A program made the translations under genes and the position numbers. A DNA stretch of 64,000 nt, taken from assembly GCF_000716595.1 (NCBI RefSeq), contig NZ_JNXC01000002.1:248001-312000 (forward strand), in the 5' to 3' direction. The notes beneath the pieces are model-generated. The model was given only the letters and a program-made list of their open reading frames with translations, was not told where the DNA came from and did no database searches. Positions 17,099-25,259 of the stretch are shown one piece after another (position 1 is the stretch's first letter; every line of letters begins with the position of its first letter). Source of the DNA: Saccharothrix sp. NRRL B-16314. GTDB taxonomy: Bacteria > Actinomycetota > Actinomycetes > Mycobacteriales > Pseudonocardiaceae.

Positions 17099-19351
17099 TT
17101 GTCAAGCCCCTCCGATGACCTCCGGCTCGCGGAAACCGAGTCGGAGCAGGAATACGTGTCGATGCTGTACGGCAGGCTGGACGACCTCCGGGAACAGAGC
17201 TCGAAGCGCCTGGCCGGGGCGTTGCGGCAAACCGGCGGAACGCACCAGATGCGGTCCGAGCGGGACACCTCGGTGGCCATGTACTCCGACCAGTTGGCGC
17301 AGTACAGCGCGGTGGAGAACGGGTTGTGCTTCGGCCGGCTCGACTTCCACACCGACGACCGGTTCTACATCGGCCGGATCGGCTTGTTCGACGAGGACAA
17401 GGAGTACGAGCCGCTGCTGATGGACTGGCGCGCGCCCGCCGCACGCCCGTTCTACCTGGCCACCGCCGCCGCGCCGGACGGCGTGCGCCGGCGCAGGCAC
17501 CTGCGGACCAAGCAGCGCAAGGTCGTCGGTTTCGACGACGAACTGCTGGACATCAACTCGGTCGACCTCGACCGCCCGTCCGAGGGGCTGACCGGCGAGG
17601 CCACCCTGCTGGCCGCGGTGAACGCCAGCCGCACCGGTCAGATGGGCGACATCGTCGCGACCATCCAGGCCGAGCAGGACAAGATCATCCGCACCGAGCT
17701 GAACGGCGTGGTCGTCGTGCAGGGCGGTCCGGGCACGGGCAAGACGGCCGTGGCGCTGCACCGCGCCGCGTACCTGCTCTACACGCACCGGCGGCAGCTG
17801 GCGAAGCGCGGCGTGCTGGTGGTCGGTCCGAACGCGACGTTCCTGCGGTACATCGGGCAGGTGCTGCCGTCGCTGGGTGAGACGGGCGTGCTGCTGTCGA
17901 CCGTGGGCGAGCTGTTCCCGGGCATGACGGCGGTCGGCCGCGAGCCGGCCGAGGTGGCCGCGCTGAAGGGCCGCATCGGCATGGCCGACGTGGTGGCGCA
18001 CGCGATCCGGGACCGGCAGGAGGCGCCGAGCCTGGTCGAGGTCCCGTTCGAGCAGGACGTGCTGCGACTGGATCGGAGGGCCATCACCGACGCGCGGGGG
18101 CGTGCGCGGCGCACCAGGCGTCCGCACAACGAGGCGCGGCGGGTGTTCCAGCGCGAGATCATCTCGACGCTGGCGTCCCAGGCCGTGTCCCGGCTCGGTC
18201 GGCACCTGCTGGACCAGGCGGACGTCGACGACATCCGGCGCGAGCTGCGCGAGGACCCGGGCGTCCAGGCCGCGATCGCGAAGCTGTGGCCGAACCTCAC
18301 GCCGCAGCAGCTCCTCGAAGACCTCTACGCGTCGCCGAAGCTGATCGCCAAGGCCACGCCGAAGTTCTCCCCCGACGAACGCGCGCTGCTGGCCCGTCCG
18401 CGCGGCTCCGAGTGGACGCCCGCCGACGTGCCGCTGCTGGACGAGGCGGCGGAACTGCTCGGCGAGGACGACATGGAGGCGAAGGCGCGGGCCGAGCGGC
18501 AGCGGCGGCAGGCGATCGACTACGCGCAGGGCGTGCTGGACATCCTCGACCTCGAAGACGACGCCGACCCGGACATCCTGATGGCGACCGACCTGGTCGA
18601 CGCCTACAAGCTGGCCGAGCGGCACGGCGCGGAGCGCTACGAGACGGCGGCCGAGCGGGCGGCGGCGGACCGGACGTGGACGTTCGGGCACATCATCGTG
18701 GACGAGGCGCAGGAGCTGTCCCCGATGGCGTGGCGGACGCTGATGCGGCGGTGCCCGTCCAAGTCGATGACCGTCGTCGGCGACATCGCGCAGACCGGTG
18801 ACATCGCGGGGGCGTCGTCCTGGGGCGAAGTGCTGTCCCCGTACGTGATGGACCGCTGGAAGCTCACCGAGCTGACGGTGAACTACCGGACGCCGTCGGA
18901 GATCATGGCCGTGGCGGCCGACGTGCTGGCCTCGGTGGACGCGGACCTGGTGCCGCCGACGTCGGTGCGCGACAGCGGGTTCGAGCCGTGGAGCCTGCGG
19001 GTGCCGTCGCTGTCCGAGGCGCTGCCCACCCTGGTGGACAAGGAGGTCGCCGCGGTCGGGGACGGCAAGCTGGCGGTGATCGTGCCGTCGGCTTCGGTGG
19101 CGTCGCTGCGCGCCGCCGTGCCGGGCGCTTCGGACGACCTCGACACCCAGGTCGTCGTGCTGGGGGTGACCGACGCGAAGGGCCTCGAGTTCGACTCGGT
19201 GCTGGTGGTCGACCCGGCGGGCATCCTGGCCGAGTCACCGCGCGGTGCGAGCGACCTGTACGTGGCGCTGACCCGTGCCACGCAACGGCTCGGCGTCGTC
19301 CACACCGGCGACCTGCCGGACGTGCTGGGGAGGTTGGCGACAGCCGGGTGA
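17099..19351 (+). CDS. helD: HelD-type RNA polymerase recycling factor (UvrD-like ATPase)
   Basis: This 750-aa actinobacterial HelD-like (HelR-like) SF1 ATPase acts on RNA polymerase rather than as a DNA helicase. HelD proteins pull stalled polymerase off DNA, and some family members protect it from rifamycins. Seen here: an N-terminal coiled-coil arm (about residues 10-60), the HelD signature YIGRIGLFDEDKEYEPLLMDWRAPAARPFY, Walker A GGPGTGKT at 209-216, the Walker B-like VDEAQELSPMAW, and C-terminal motifs such as DAKGLEFDSVLVVDP and LYVALTRATQRL. TGAGG lies 4 nt before the TTG start. No rifamycin-associated element was found upstream. Confidence 0.88.
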   Translation: MSSPSDDLRLAETESEQEYVSMLYGRLDDLREQSSKRLAGALRQTGGTHQMRSERDTSVAMYSDQLAQYSAVENGLCFGRLDFHTDDRFYIGRIGLFDEDKEYEPLLMDWRAPAARPFYLATAAAPDGVRRRRHLRTKQRKVVGFDDELLDINSVDLDRPSEGLTGEATLLAAVNASRTGQMGDIVATIQAEQDKIIRTELNGVVVVQGGPGTGKTAVALHRAAYLLYTHRRQLAKRGVLVVGPNATFLRYIGQVLPSLGETGVLLSTVGELFPGMTAVGREPAEVAALKGRIGMADVVAHAIRDRQEAPSLVEVPFEQDVLRLDRRAITDARGRARRTRRPHNEARRVFQREIISTLASQAVSRLGRHLLDQADVDDIRRELREDPGVQAAIAKLWPNLTPQQLLEDLYASPKLIAKATPKFSPDERALLARPRGSEWTPADVPLLDEAAELLGEDDMEAKARAERQRRQAIDYAQGVLDILDLEDDADPDILMATDLVDAYKLAERHGAERYETAAERAAADRTWTFGHIIVDEAQELSPMAWRTLMRRCPSKSMTVVGDIAQTGDIAGASSWGEVLSPYVMDRWKLTELTVNYRTPSEIMAVAADVLASVDADLVPPTSVRDSGFEPWSLRVPSLSEALPTLVDKEVAAVGDGKLAVIVPSASVASLRAAVPGASDDLDTQVVVLGVTDAKGLEFDSVLVVDPAGILAESPRGASDLYVALTRATQRLGVVHTGDLPDVLGRLATAG

Positions 19352-19359
19352 GGCCGTCG

Positions 19360-19704
19360 TCAGCGGGTGAGGGCGTAGCCGAGAGCGGCGGCGGCTACGC
19401 CCGCCGCGATGCTGGTCGCGGCGTTCGCAAACGCTTGCCAGTGCTCGCCGTCCTCGGCCAGCCGGACGGTTTCGAAGCTGAACGTGCTGTAGGTCGTGAG
19501 AGCGCCGCACAGGCCGGTGCCGAGGAACGCCACCAGCTGCGGTGACGTGCCGGCCACGCAGCCGAGCGCGAACGAGCCGACGACGTTCACCGTCAGCGTG
19601 CCGAACGGGAACCGGGTCATGTGCCAGGACTGGATGACGCGGTCGGTCAGGTAGCGCAGCGGTGCGCCGATGGCCGCGCCCACGAACACCAGGAGTGCCG
19701 TCAC
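19360..19704 (-). CDS. crcB: Fluoride channel FluC/CrcB, second copy
   Basis: A 114-aa four-helix protein with the family signatures GAAIGAPLRYL, FPFGTLTVNVVGSFALG and TTYSTFSFE. Fluc channels work as dual-topology dimers that expel fluoride; in actinobacteria two adjacent genes often form the pair. The GTG start overlaps the stop of the upstream copy (GTGA). It ends 8 nt from the convergent helD-type stop. Confidence 0.92.
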   Translation of the reverse strand: MTALLVFVGAAIGAPLRYLTDRVIQSWHMTRFPFGTLTVNVVGSFALGCVAGTSPQLVAFLGTGLCGALTTYSTFSFETVRLAEDGEHWQAFANAATSIAAGVAAAALGYALTR

Positions 19705-20273
19705 CCGAACACCTTCCTGGTCGTCGCCATGGCGGCGAAGGTGGCGCCCAGCGCCAGGAACAAGGTCCCGAACAGGTAGAGGAAGGCCGACGCGCCCAGG
19801 TGCACGGCGTCCAGCGCGTATGCCGAGAAGGTGGTGAACCCGCCCAGCACGCCGACACCCAGGAACGGCCGGGCCAGCGGGTGCAGCCGGGGCACCAGCA
19901 CCATCAGGACGCCGATCAGCGCGCTCCCCAGCACGTTGATCAGGACGAAGCCCCACGGGCCGGGGATGACCGAGGACAGGCCGTACCGGGCGAGGCCACC
20001 GAGCCCTCCGCCGAGCGCGATGGCCGCCAGGACCGCCGGGCCGAGTTCACGGCGTTGCGCCGGGACGTCGAGCGAGACGTCCGGGTCGACCGGCTCCGCG
20101 TGGTCCGGGCGTGACCGGTCCGCGCTTGAGCAGCCGGAGGGCTCCGGGCTCGAAGGCTCCGGGCTTGAAGGCTCCGGGCTTGAAGGCTCCGGGCTTGAAG
20201 GCTCCGGGCTTGAAGGCTCCGGGCTTGAAGGCTCCGGGCTTGAAGGCTCTGGACTCGAAGAGTCAGTGTGCAC
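19701..20273 (-). CDS. crcB: Fluoride channel FluC/CrcB with an SSPEP-repeat N-terminal extension
   Basis: The C-terminal ~120 residues are an ordinary Fluc subunit (GGGLGGLARYGLS, GFVLINVLGSALIGVLM, GGFTTFSAYALDAV). Before it lies an unusual extension of about 70 residues dominated by eight tandem SSPEP units encoded by 15-nt DNA repeats, then a charged linker. The GTG at 20273 overlaps the MarR stop region by 11 nt. The extension has no role in the known fold; a flexible cytoplasmic tail is the simplest reading. Confidence 0.88.
   Translation of the reverse strand: MHTDSSSPEPSSPEPSSPEPSSPEPSSPEPSSPEPSSPEPSSPEPSGCSSADRSRPDHAEPVDPDVSLDVPAQRRELGPAVLAAIALGGGLGGLARYGLSSVIPGPWGFVLINVLGSALIGVLMVLVPRLHPLARPFLGVGVLGGFTTFSAYALDAVHLGASAFLYLFGTLFLALGATFAAMATTRKVFG
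20141..20260. repeat. Eight tandem 15-nt repeats inside the crcB reading frame
   Basis: Exactly eight 15-nt units of the form GCTCCGGGCTTGAAG run head to tail. The inner six are identical; the outer two carry a few substitutions. On the minus strand each unit encodes SSPEP in frame. The identical core suggests recent slippage expansion. Confidence 0.95.
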
Positions 20274-20700
20274 GCAGGTGGTCCACCAGGTGGTCGAGAG
20301 CGGCCAGGGCGCGGACCACGTCGGCCCGTTCACCCGGGTCGAGCTTGTCCAGCGCCGACCCGATGCGCTTCTCGTGCGCGGACTGCCAGACGGCCAGCTG
20401 CTCGTGGCCCTGCGGCGTCACCGAGAGCCGGGCCACGCGCCGGTCGCTCGGGTCGCCGCCCCGCTCGACCAGGCCGCCCTCGATCAGCTGGCCGACGAGG
20501 CCGCTGACCGTGTTGGGCGCCAGCCGCAGTTCCGCCGCGAGGTCGCCCACGCGCATCGGCGGTCGCTCGGCGAGCGTCTGGAGCAACTCCACCTGGGCCA
20601 TCGGAAGAGCGTCCCACGGCCAATCGGAACGGATGCTCGTGCGCAACGCCCGGCGGAGCCTCGTGACCACGTCGGTGAGCGAGCGTGCCTCGTCTGACAT
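20263..20700 (-). CDS. MarR-family transcriptional regulator
   Basis: This 145-aa winged-helix protein has the MarR core (MRVGDLAAELRLAPNTVSGLVGQLIEGGLVERGGDPSDRRVARLSVTPQG). It is divergent from the MFS exporter gene across about 50 nt, the usual arrangement for a repressor of a drug efflux gene. The downstream crcB pair may be read through from it. Confidence 0.9.
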   Translation of the reverse strand: MSDEARSLTDVVTRLRRALRTSIRSDWPWDALPMAQVELLQTLAERPPMRVGDLAAELRLAPNTVSGLVGQLIEGGLVERGGDPSDRRVARLSVTPQGHEQLAVWQSAHEKRIGSALDKLDPGERADVVRALAALDHLVDHLRAH

Positions 20701-20718
20701 GCGCGAATGGTACTGGGT

Positions 20719-20727
20719 GGTATTACC
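20719..20727. promoter_or_regulatory. Short dyad between marR and the MFS gene
   Basis: GGTATTACC has GGTA/TACC arms around one base and sits in the 53-nt divergent gap, overlapping both probable promoters. A similar GGTA half-site (TGGTACTGG) lies 10 bp away. It is a plausible MarR-type operator, but short. Confidence 0.4.
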
Positions 20728-20753
20728 TCGGACACCGAGATAGTCTGCCAGCG

Positions 20754-22082
20754 ATGAATTGGTCGTGGCGCCGGCTCGTCGTGGAATCCCCCCGTCCGCG
20801 ACGCGTCGCCACCTGGGCAGGGGCGCCCTGGCTCGCGGTCGCGACGGTCTGCCTCGGCGCGTTCCTCGGGCAGTTCGACGCGAGCGTGGTCACACTCGCC
20901 CTGCCCGCATTGCGGGACGAGTTCGGCGCGTCACCCGAGTGGGTCTCCCTCGCCTACCTCCTCACGCTGGCCGCCCTCGTCGCGCCCATCGGGAAGTGGT
21001 CGGACCGACGCGGGCGCAAGCTCGTCTACCTCTACGGGTTCGTCGTGTTCACCGGCGCGTCGGCGGCCTGCGCGCTGGCGCCCAACCTGGAGACGCTGAT
21101 CGCGTTCCGCGTCGTGCAGGCGCTGGGCGCGGCGATGCTGCAGGCCAACAGCGTGGCGCTGGTGGTGGCCGCCGTGCCGCGCGAACGGATGCGGACCGCG
21201 TTGGGCGTGCAGGCCACCGCGCAGGCGTTGGGGCTGGCCCTGGGTCCGACCGTCGGCGGTCTGCTGGTCGAGGCGTTCGGCTGGCAGTGGGTGTTCGCGG
21301 TCAACGTCCCGGTCGGCGTCGCCGCGCTGGTCGCGGGCCACTTCCTGCTCCCCCGCACGCACGAGCGCGGCACCGGGCCGGTGGACGGGATCGCCGTCGT
21401 CCTGCTCGCCACGGCCACCACCGCGTTGCTGCTGGTGCTGTCCGGCGCGAGCCCTTTCCTCCTGCTGCTCGCGCTGCCGGCGGGCGTCGGCTACGTGTGG
21501 CGCGAACCGCTGGTCCGGCGCGTGAAGGGCGGGCTGTTCGGCGCGTTCTGCGGGTACCTGGTGCTGTTCGGGCCGCTGGTCCTGGTGCCGTTCACGTCCA
21601 GCGGCAGCCCGCTCGACATCGGCGTGCTGCTCACCGCGCTCCCGGTCGGGTTCGCGCTCGGCGCGGCGCTGCCGTTGAAGCTGCCCCGTGCGGGCGCGGC
21701 ACTGTCCACAGTGGCCTGTGCGGCGCTGGCCTGGCAGGTTCACCCGATCGCACTAGCCGCGTTGGGGGTCGGGCTCGGGCTGTTCACACCGGCCAACAAC
21801 GCGACCATCCTCGGCACCCTCCCGCGGGGTGACGCCGGATCGGGTGGTGGCCTGGTGAACCTCGCCCGTGCGCTGGGCACCGCGTTCGGCGTGGCACTGC
21901 CGTTGTTCGTGCACGCGCACTGGGGACCGAGAGTGGCGTTCGGAACACTCGCCGTGATCGCACTCCTCACCGTGTGTACGCCGATCAGGGGCAAGCGGCC
22001 CAACCCCCTGCCCCCGCGAGGATCCGCATCAGTAACCTCGCCCCACTGGGGCCAACCCCCGGGCTTGCACACACACGGGTGA
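20754..22082 (+). CDS. MFS drug exporter (DHA2-like, 14-helix type)
   Basis: This 442-aa major facilitator has the N-terminal family motif GQFDASVVTLALPALRDEFG, motif A GKWSDRRGRKLVYLYGF and the antiporter motif C region ALGLALGPTVGGLL. It probably extrudes hydrophobic drugs using the proton gradient. The ATG at 20754 is the natural start; the longer frame to 20685 runs over the marR promoter. The methyltransferase gene begins 9 nt after its stop. Confidence 0.88.
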   Translation: MNWSWRRLVVESPRPRRVATWAGAPWLAVATVCLGAFLGQFDASVVTLALPALRDEFGASPEWVSLAYLLTLAALVAPIGKWSDRRGRKLVYLYGFVVFTGASAACALAPNLETLIAFRVVQALGAAMLQANSVALVVAAVPRERMRTALGVQATAQALGLALGPTVGGLLVEAFGWQWVFAVNVPVGVAALVAGHFLLPRTHERGTGPVDGIAVVLLATATTALLLVLSGASPFLLLLALPAGVGYVWREPLVRRVKGGLFGAFCGYLVLFGPLVLVPFTSSGSPLDIGVLLTALPVGFALGAALPLKLPRAGAALSTVACAALAWQVHPIALAALGVGLGLFTPANNATILGTLPRGDAGSGGGLVNLARALGTAFGVALPLFVHAHWGPRVAFGTLAVIALLTVCTPIRGKRPNPLPPRGSASVTSPHWGQPPGLHTHG

Positions 22083-22090
22083 GGAGTGCG

Positions 22091-22897
22091 GTGGCGGAAC
22101 AGGTGAGCTGGGTCCCGGACAACGTCGACACCAGGCTGCCCAGCGCCGCACGGCTCTACGACTACCTGCTCGGCGGCGGCCACAACTTCGCCGCCGACCG
22201 CGCACTGGCGGAGAAGTTCCTCCTCGCCCAGCCCAACGCCCGCACCATCGCCCGGCTCAACCGCGCGTTCCTGCGCCGGGCCGTGCTGCACCTGGCCGAC
22301 GCGGGCGTGCGACAGTTCCTCGACCTGGGTTCCGGCATCCCGACCGTCGGCAACGTGCACGAGATCGCGCAGAAGGCGGCGCCCGAGTCACGCGTGGTGT
22401 ACGTCGACTACGAGGACGTCGCCGTCGCGCACAGCCGGATGATCCTGGAGCACGACGACAGGTCGGCCGTCCTCCAGGAGGACATGACCGACCCGGACGC
22501 GGTGCTCGCCGGCGTCAGCCGGACCGGGCTGATCGACTTCAGCGAACCGGTCGGCGTGCTCACCGTCGGTGTCTTCCACTTCGTGCCGCCGGAACGCGAT
22601 CCGGCGGGCGTTGTGGCCGCGTACCGGGACGCCGTCGTGCCGGGCAGCTACCTGGCGCTGTCCCAGTTCACCGCGGACCTCCAGCCGGACGAGATGGCCG
22701 GGATCGTCGCGGTGATGAGGAACAGCGCGAACCCGATGTACCCGCGCGGCCACGCCGAGATCACCGCCTTGTTCGAGGGCTTCGACCTTGTCGAACCCGG
22801 TGTCGTCCCGCTGCCGCTGTGGCACCCGGAGGACGGCTCGGTCGACGAGGACGCGGACCGGGCCGGGATCTTCGCCGGGGTCGGCCGGAAGAAGTGA
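22091..22897 (+). CDS. SAM-dependent methyltransferase, DUF574 / Methyltransf_19 type
   Basis: The 268-aa protein begins with the family-typical VDTRLPSAARLYDYLLGGGHNFAADR segment and has a SAM motif FLDLGSGIPTVGNVHEIA. Many actinomycete genomes carry numerous copies of this family, and the substrates are mostly unknown. GAGGAG lies just before the GTG, and the gene is probably co-transcribed with the exporter. Its 3' end is echoed by short repeats downstream. Confidence 0.85.
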   Translation: MAEQVSWVPDNVDTRLPSAARLYDYLLGGGHNFAADRALAEKFLLAQPNARTIARLNRAFLRRAVLHLADAGVRQFLDLGSGIPTVGNVHEIAQKAAPESRVVYVDYEDVAVAHSRMILEHDDRSAVLQEDMTDPDAVLAGVSRTGLIDFSEPVGVLTVGVFHFVPPERDPAGVVAAYRDAVVPGSYLALSQFTADLQPDEMAGIVAVMRNSANPMYPRGHAEITALFEGFDLVEPGVVPLPLWHPEDGSVDEDADRAGIFAGVGRKK

Positions 22898-22976
22898 CCA
22901 CCACCAGGGATTGAGCCACCGAGAAGTGAGCCGGAAGTGCCGGAAGAAGTGAGCCGGAAGAAGTGAGCCGCAGGAC
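22883..22976 (+). repeat. Degenerate tandem copies of a gene 3' end
   Basis: The bases around the methyltransferase stop (GCCGGAAGAAGTGA) recur about four more times in imperfect form up to the next start codon. The repeats fill the whole gap before the GGDEF gene. Local slippage or duplication is the simplest cause. Confidence 0.7.
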
Positions 22977-25028
22977 GTGAACGGGCAGTCGCCACCGGTC
23001 CGCACCCGGCGGCAGGAGATCGCGCGCACCTGGATGCGGGCCGTCTACCCGACCGCCTACGTGCCGATGTCGCCGACCGAGATCGAGCTGTACCTGCTCG
23101 ACCTCGTCGACGTCATCGCCGACGCGATCCAGGCCGAGCCGTTCAGCGTCGACCCGGTCGAGGTGGTCGGCGACCGGCTGGTCGAGGCGCACTTCACGGG
23201 GCCGGAGACGCTGCGCCGCACCGTGGACGTGCTCGGGCGCGCACTGCTGTTCATCCCCGAACTCCAGGACGTGCCGCAGTTGGCGGAGAAGGTCGTCGCC
23301 ATCCTGGGCAGCGTCAGCACCAGCTTCGCCACCTCGATGCGGCTGGACGCGTTCGACCAGCAGGAAGCCGTCAAGCGGGCGCTGCTGGAGGCCAACCGGC
23401 GGACCGAGCGGGTGCTCAAGGCGAGCGAGGCGCAGTTCAGCGAGGTGTTCGACACGTCCGCGTTCGGCATCGCGATCACGAACCTGCGCGGCGAGTGCGT
23501 GCGGGCGAACGGGGCGTTGGCCGAGATGACCGGGCTGGACCATGCCGCACTGGCCGGTCTGCGGCTGATCGAGCTGTTCGACCCGGCCGACGTGGAGGCC
23601 ATGGTGGCCACGTACCGGGCGGTGGGCGAGGGCCGGGTGGAGCGCGTCCGCGAGCAGCGGCGGTTGTTGCGTGACGACGGTGAGCCGGTGTGGGTGCACC
23701 TGGCGGTGTCGTTGCTGCGCGACGAGGACGGCGCGCCCGCGTACCACGTGACCATGGTCGAGGACATCAGCGAACTGCACCTGCTGCAGAAGAACCTCGA
23801 CTTCCAGCTGCTGCACGACTCGCTCACCGGCCTGTCCAACCGGCAGCGGTTCATCACCCGGCTGGAGTCGCTGCACAGCGCGTCACGGCACGGGATCACG
23901 CTCTACTGCCTGGACCTGGACGCGTTCTCGGTGGTGAACAACGGTCTCGGCCACGCGGTCGGCGACCGGCTGCTCACCGAGGTCGGCCGTCGACTCGAAG
24001 CCCTGGTGGCGGACGAACAGGCGTTGGTCGCACGGATCGGGGGCGACGAGTTCGCCATCCTGATCGACAACTCGCCGGACACGCCGACCGTGCCGGAGAT
24101 GGTGGAGCGGATCTCGGCGGCGGTCGAGCAGCCGATGGTCGGCGGTGTGGCGCTGTCGGCGAGCATCGGCGTGGTGGACCGACCGCCGTCCGGGTCCGAC
24201 GCGGCCGACGTGCTGCGCGCGGCCGGCGCGACCCTCCAGCGTGCCAAGGCGAAGGGCAAGCGGCAGTGGCTGCCCTACGACCGGCACGTCGACCAGGCGT
24301 TCCGCGAGCGGCAGTCGCGGGCCGCCCGGATGCCCGGCGCGGTGGCCGGCGGCGAGGTGGAGGTCGAGTACCAGCCGGTGCTGGACCTGGCCGGTCGGCA
24401 GCAGCTCGGGCACATCGCCCGGCTGCGCTGGGACGAGTTGGGGCACGACGACTGCCTGGACCTGGCCGAGGCGACCGGCGTGTCCCTGGCGCTCGGCCAG
24501 TGGGCGCTCCACGAGGCGGCGGGTGACGCGGCCTCGTCGGACTCGCTCGGGCTGCTGTACTTCGAGCTGTCGCCGATGCAGTCGCGTGACGAGGACCTGG
24601 TCCGCACGGTGAAGCGCACGCTCGACGACACCGGGCTGCCCGCGTCCCGGTTGCGGATCTTCCTGGACACCAGGGCGATGCTCGACGGGGACGGAGAGGA
24701 CAACGCGCAGGTGTTGCGGGACAACGGGATCGAAGTCGGGCTGACCCGGTTCAACGGTGGGCAGGCGGAGCTGTCGCTGCTCGGGGAGCTGCCGGTGGAC
24801 TCGCTCGTGCTCGACCCGTCGGTGGTGCGCCGGCTCGCCGAGCAGCCCGAGGCGTTCCTGCACGACGCGATGTCCCGGATGGTGAGTTTGATCCGGTCGT
24901 CCGGGGTGTCCGTGGTGGTGCCGGACCTGTCGACCGCGGACCGCGAGGCGTGGTGGGCGCAGGTCGAGGTGGACGCCGCGTTCGGCGACCACCTAGCCCC
25001 ACCCCGCCCCGCCTACGACCTCCTCTAA
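22977..25028 (+). CDS. PAS-GGDEF protein with degenerate EAL domain
   Basis: The 683-aa cytosolic signalling protein has an N-terminal helical region (1-150), a PAS domain (about 150-270) and a GGDEF domain with an intact active motif RIGGDEF (GGDEF at 355-359); no RxxD inhibitory site precedes it. The C-terminal EAL-like domain (about 455-680) lacks catalytic residues: the EAL tripeptide position reads GHIARLRW (478-485), the metal-binding Asn position reads FELSP, and the DDFG loop is TRFNGG. It is therefore predicted to make cyclic-di-GMP and possibly to bind it, not degrade it. GTG start. Confidence 0.88.
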   Translation: MNGQSPPVRTRRQEIARTWMRAVYPTAYVPMSPTEIELYLLDLVDVIADAIQAEPFSVDPVEVVGDRLVEAHFTGPETLRRTVDVLGRALLFIPELQDVPQLAEKVVAILGSVSTSFATSMRLDAFDQQEAVKRALLEANRRTERVLKASEAQFSEVFDTSAFGIAITNLRGECVRANGALAEMTGLDHAALAGLRLIELFDPADVEAMVATYRAVGEGRVERVREQRRLLRDDGEPVWVHLAVSLLRDEDGAPAYHVTMVEDISELHLLQKNLDFQLLHDSLTGLSNRQRFITRLESLHSASRHGITLYCLDLDAFSVVNNGLGHAVGDRLLTEVGRRLEALVADEQALVARIGGDEFAILIDNSPDTPTVPEMVERISAAVEQPMVGGVALSASIGVVDRPPSGSDAADVLRAAGATLQRAKAKGKRQWLPYDRHVDQAFRERQSRAARMPGAVAGGEVEVEYQPVLDLAGRQQLGHIARLRWDELGHDDCLDLAEATGVSLALGQWALHEAAGDAASSDSLGLLYFELSPMQSRDEDLVRTVKRTLDDTGLPASRLRIFLDTRAMLDGDGEDNAQVLRDNGIEVGLTRFNGGQAELSLLGELPVDSLVLDPSVVRRLAEQPEAFLHDAMSRMVSLIRSSGVSVVVPDLSTADREAWWAQVEVDAAFGDHLAPPRPAYDLL

Positions 25029-25138
25029 CCCGTGAGTCCTACGTTCAGAACCCGTGAGTCGTACCTTCAGAACCCCCGTGTCCTACGTTCAGAACCACCG
25101 TGTCCTACGTTCAGGACCCCTGAATTCAACGCTCGGAA
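25029..25138 (+). repeat. 22-nt repeat array, left arm (four type-A units plus one type-B)
   Basis: Five head-to-tail units of exactly 22 nt begin on the base after the TAA of the GGDEF gene (25029, 25051, 25073, 25095, 25117). Type-A units read CCCGTGAGTCCTACG plus TTCAGAA with a few changes. The last unit is a distinct type B with GAATTCAACGCTC. Each junction makes a GTTC-N-GAAC dyad or close variant. The unit length is not a multiple of three, so it is not coding. Confidence 0.9.
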
Positions 25139-25171
25139 CGGCGGGCCGGCGCAACCCTCGGGCGCTCACGT

Positions 25172-25259
25172 TCTGAGCGTTCAACTCGGGGGTTCCGAAC
25201 GTAGGACTCACGCGTTCCGAACGTAGGACTCACGCGTTCCTAACGTAGGACTCACGGGG
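25172..25259 (-). repeat. 22-nt repeat array, right arm in opposite orientation (three type-A plus one type-B)
   Basis: Read on the minus strand, the array starts on the base after the pntB TAA. Three type-A 22-nt units (two of them identical) are followed by a terminal type-B unit, the same order as the left arm. The two arms face each other across 33 nt and together form a long imperfect inverted repeat between convergent genes. Confidence 0.9.

Noticed and set aside
17089..17118. Nine-codon ATG mini-ORF overlapping the helD start
   Set aside because: No separate ribosome site, no hairpin downstream and overlapping out of frame; likely chance, although coupling cannot be excluded.
20141..20260. 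Tandem repeats considered as a CRISPR array
   Set aside because: Units are contiguous 15-mers with no spacers and lie in frame inside crcB.
25029..25259. 22-nt arrays considered as CRISPR or transposon ends
   Set aside because: No spacers between units, no cas or transposase gene nearby, and no target-site duplication seen.
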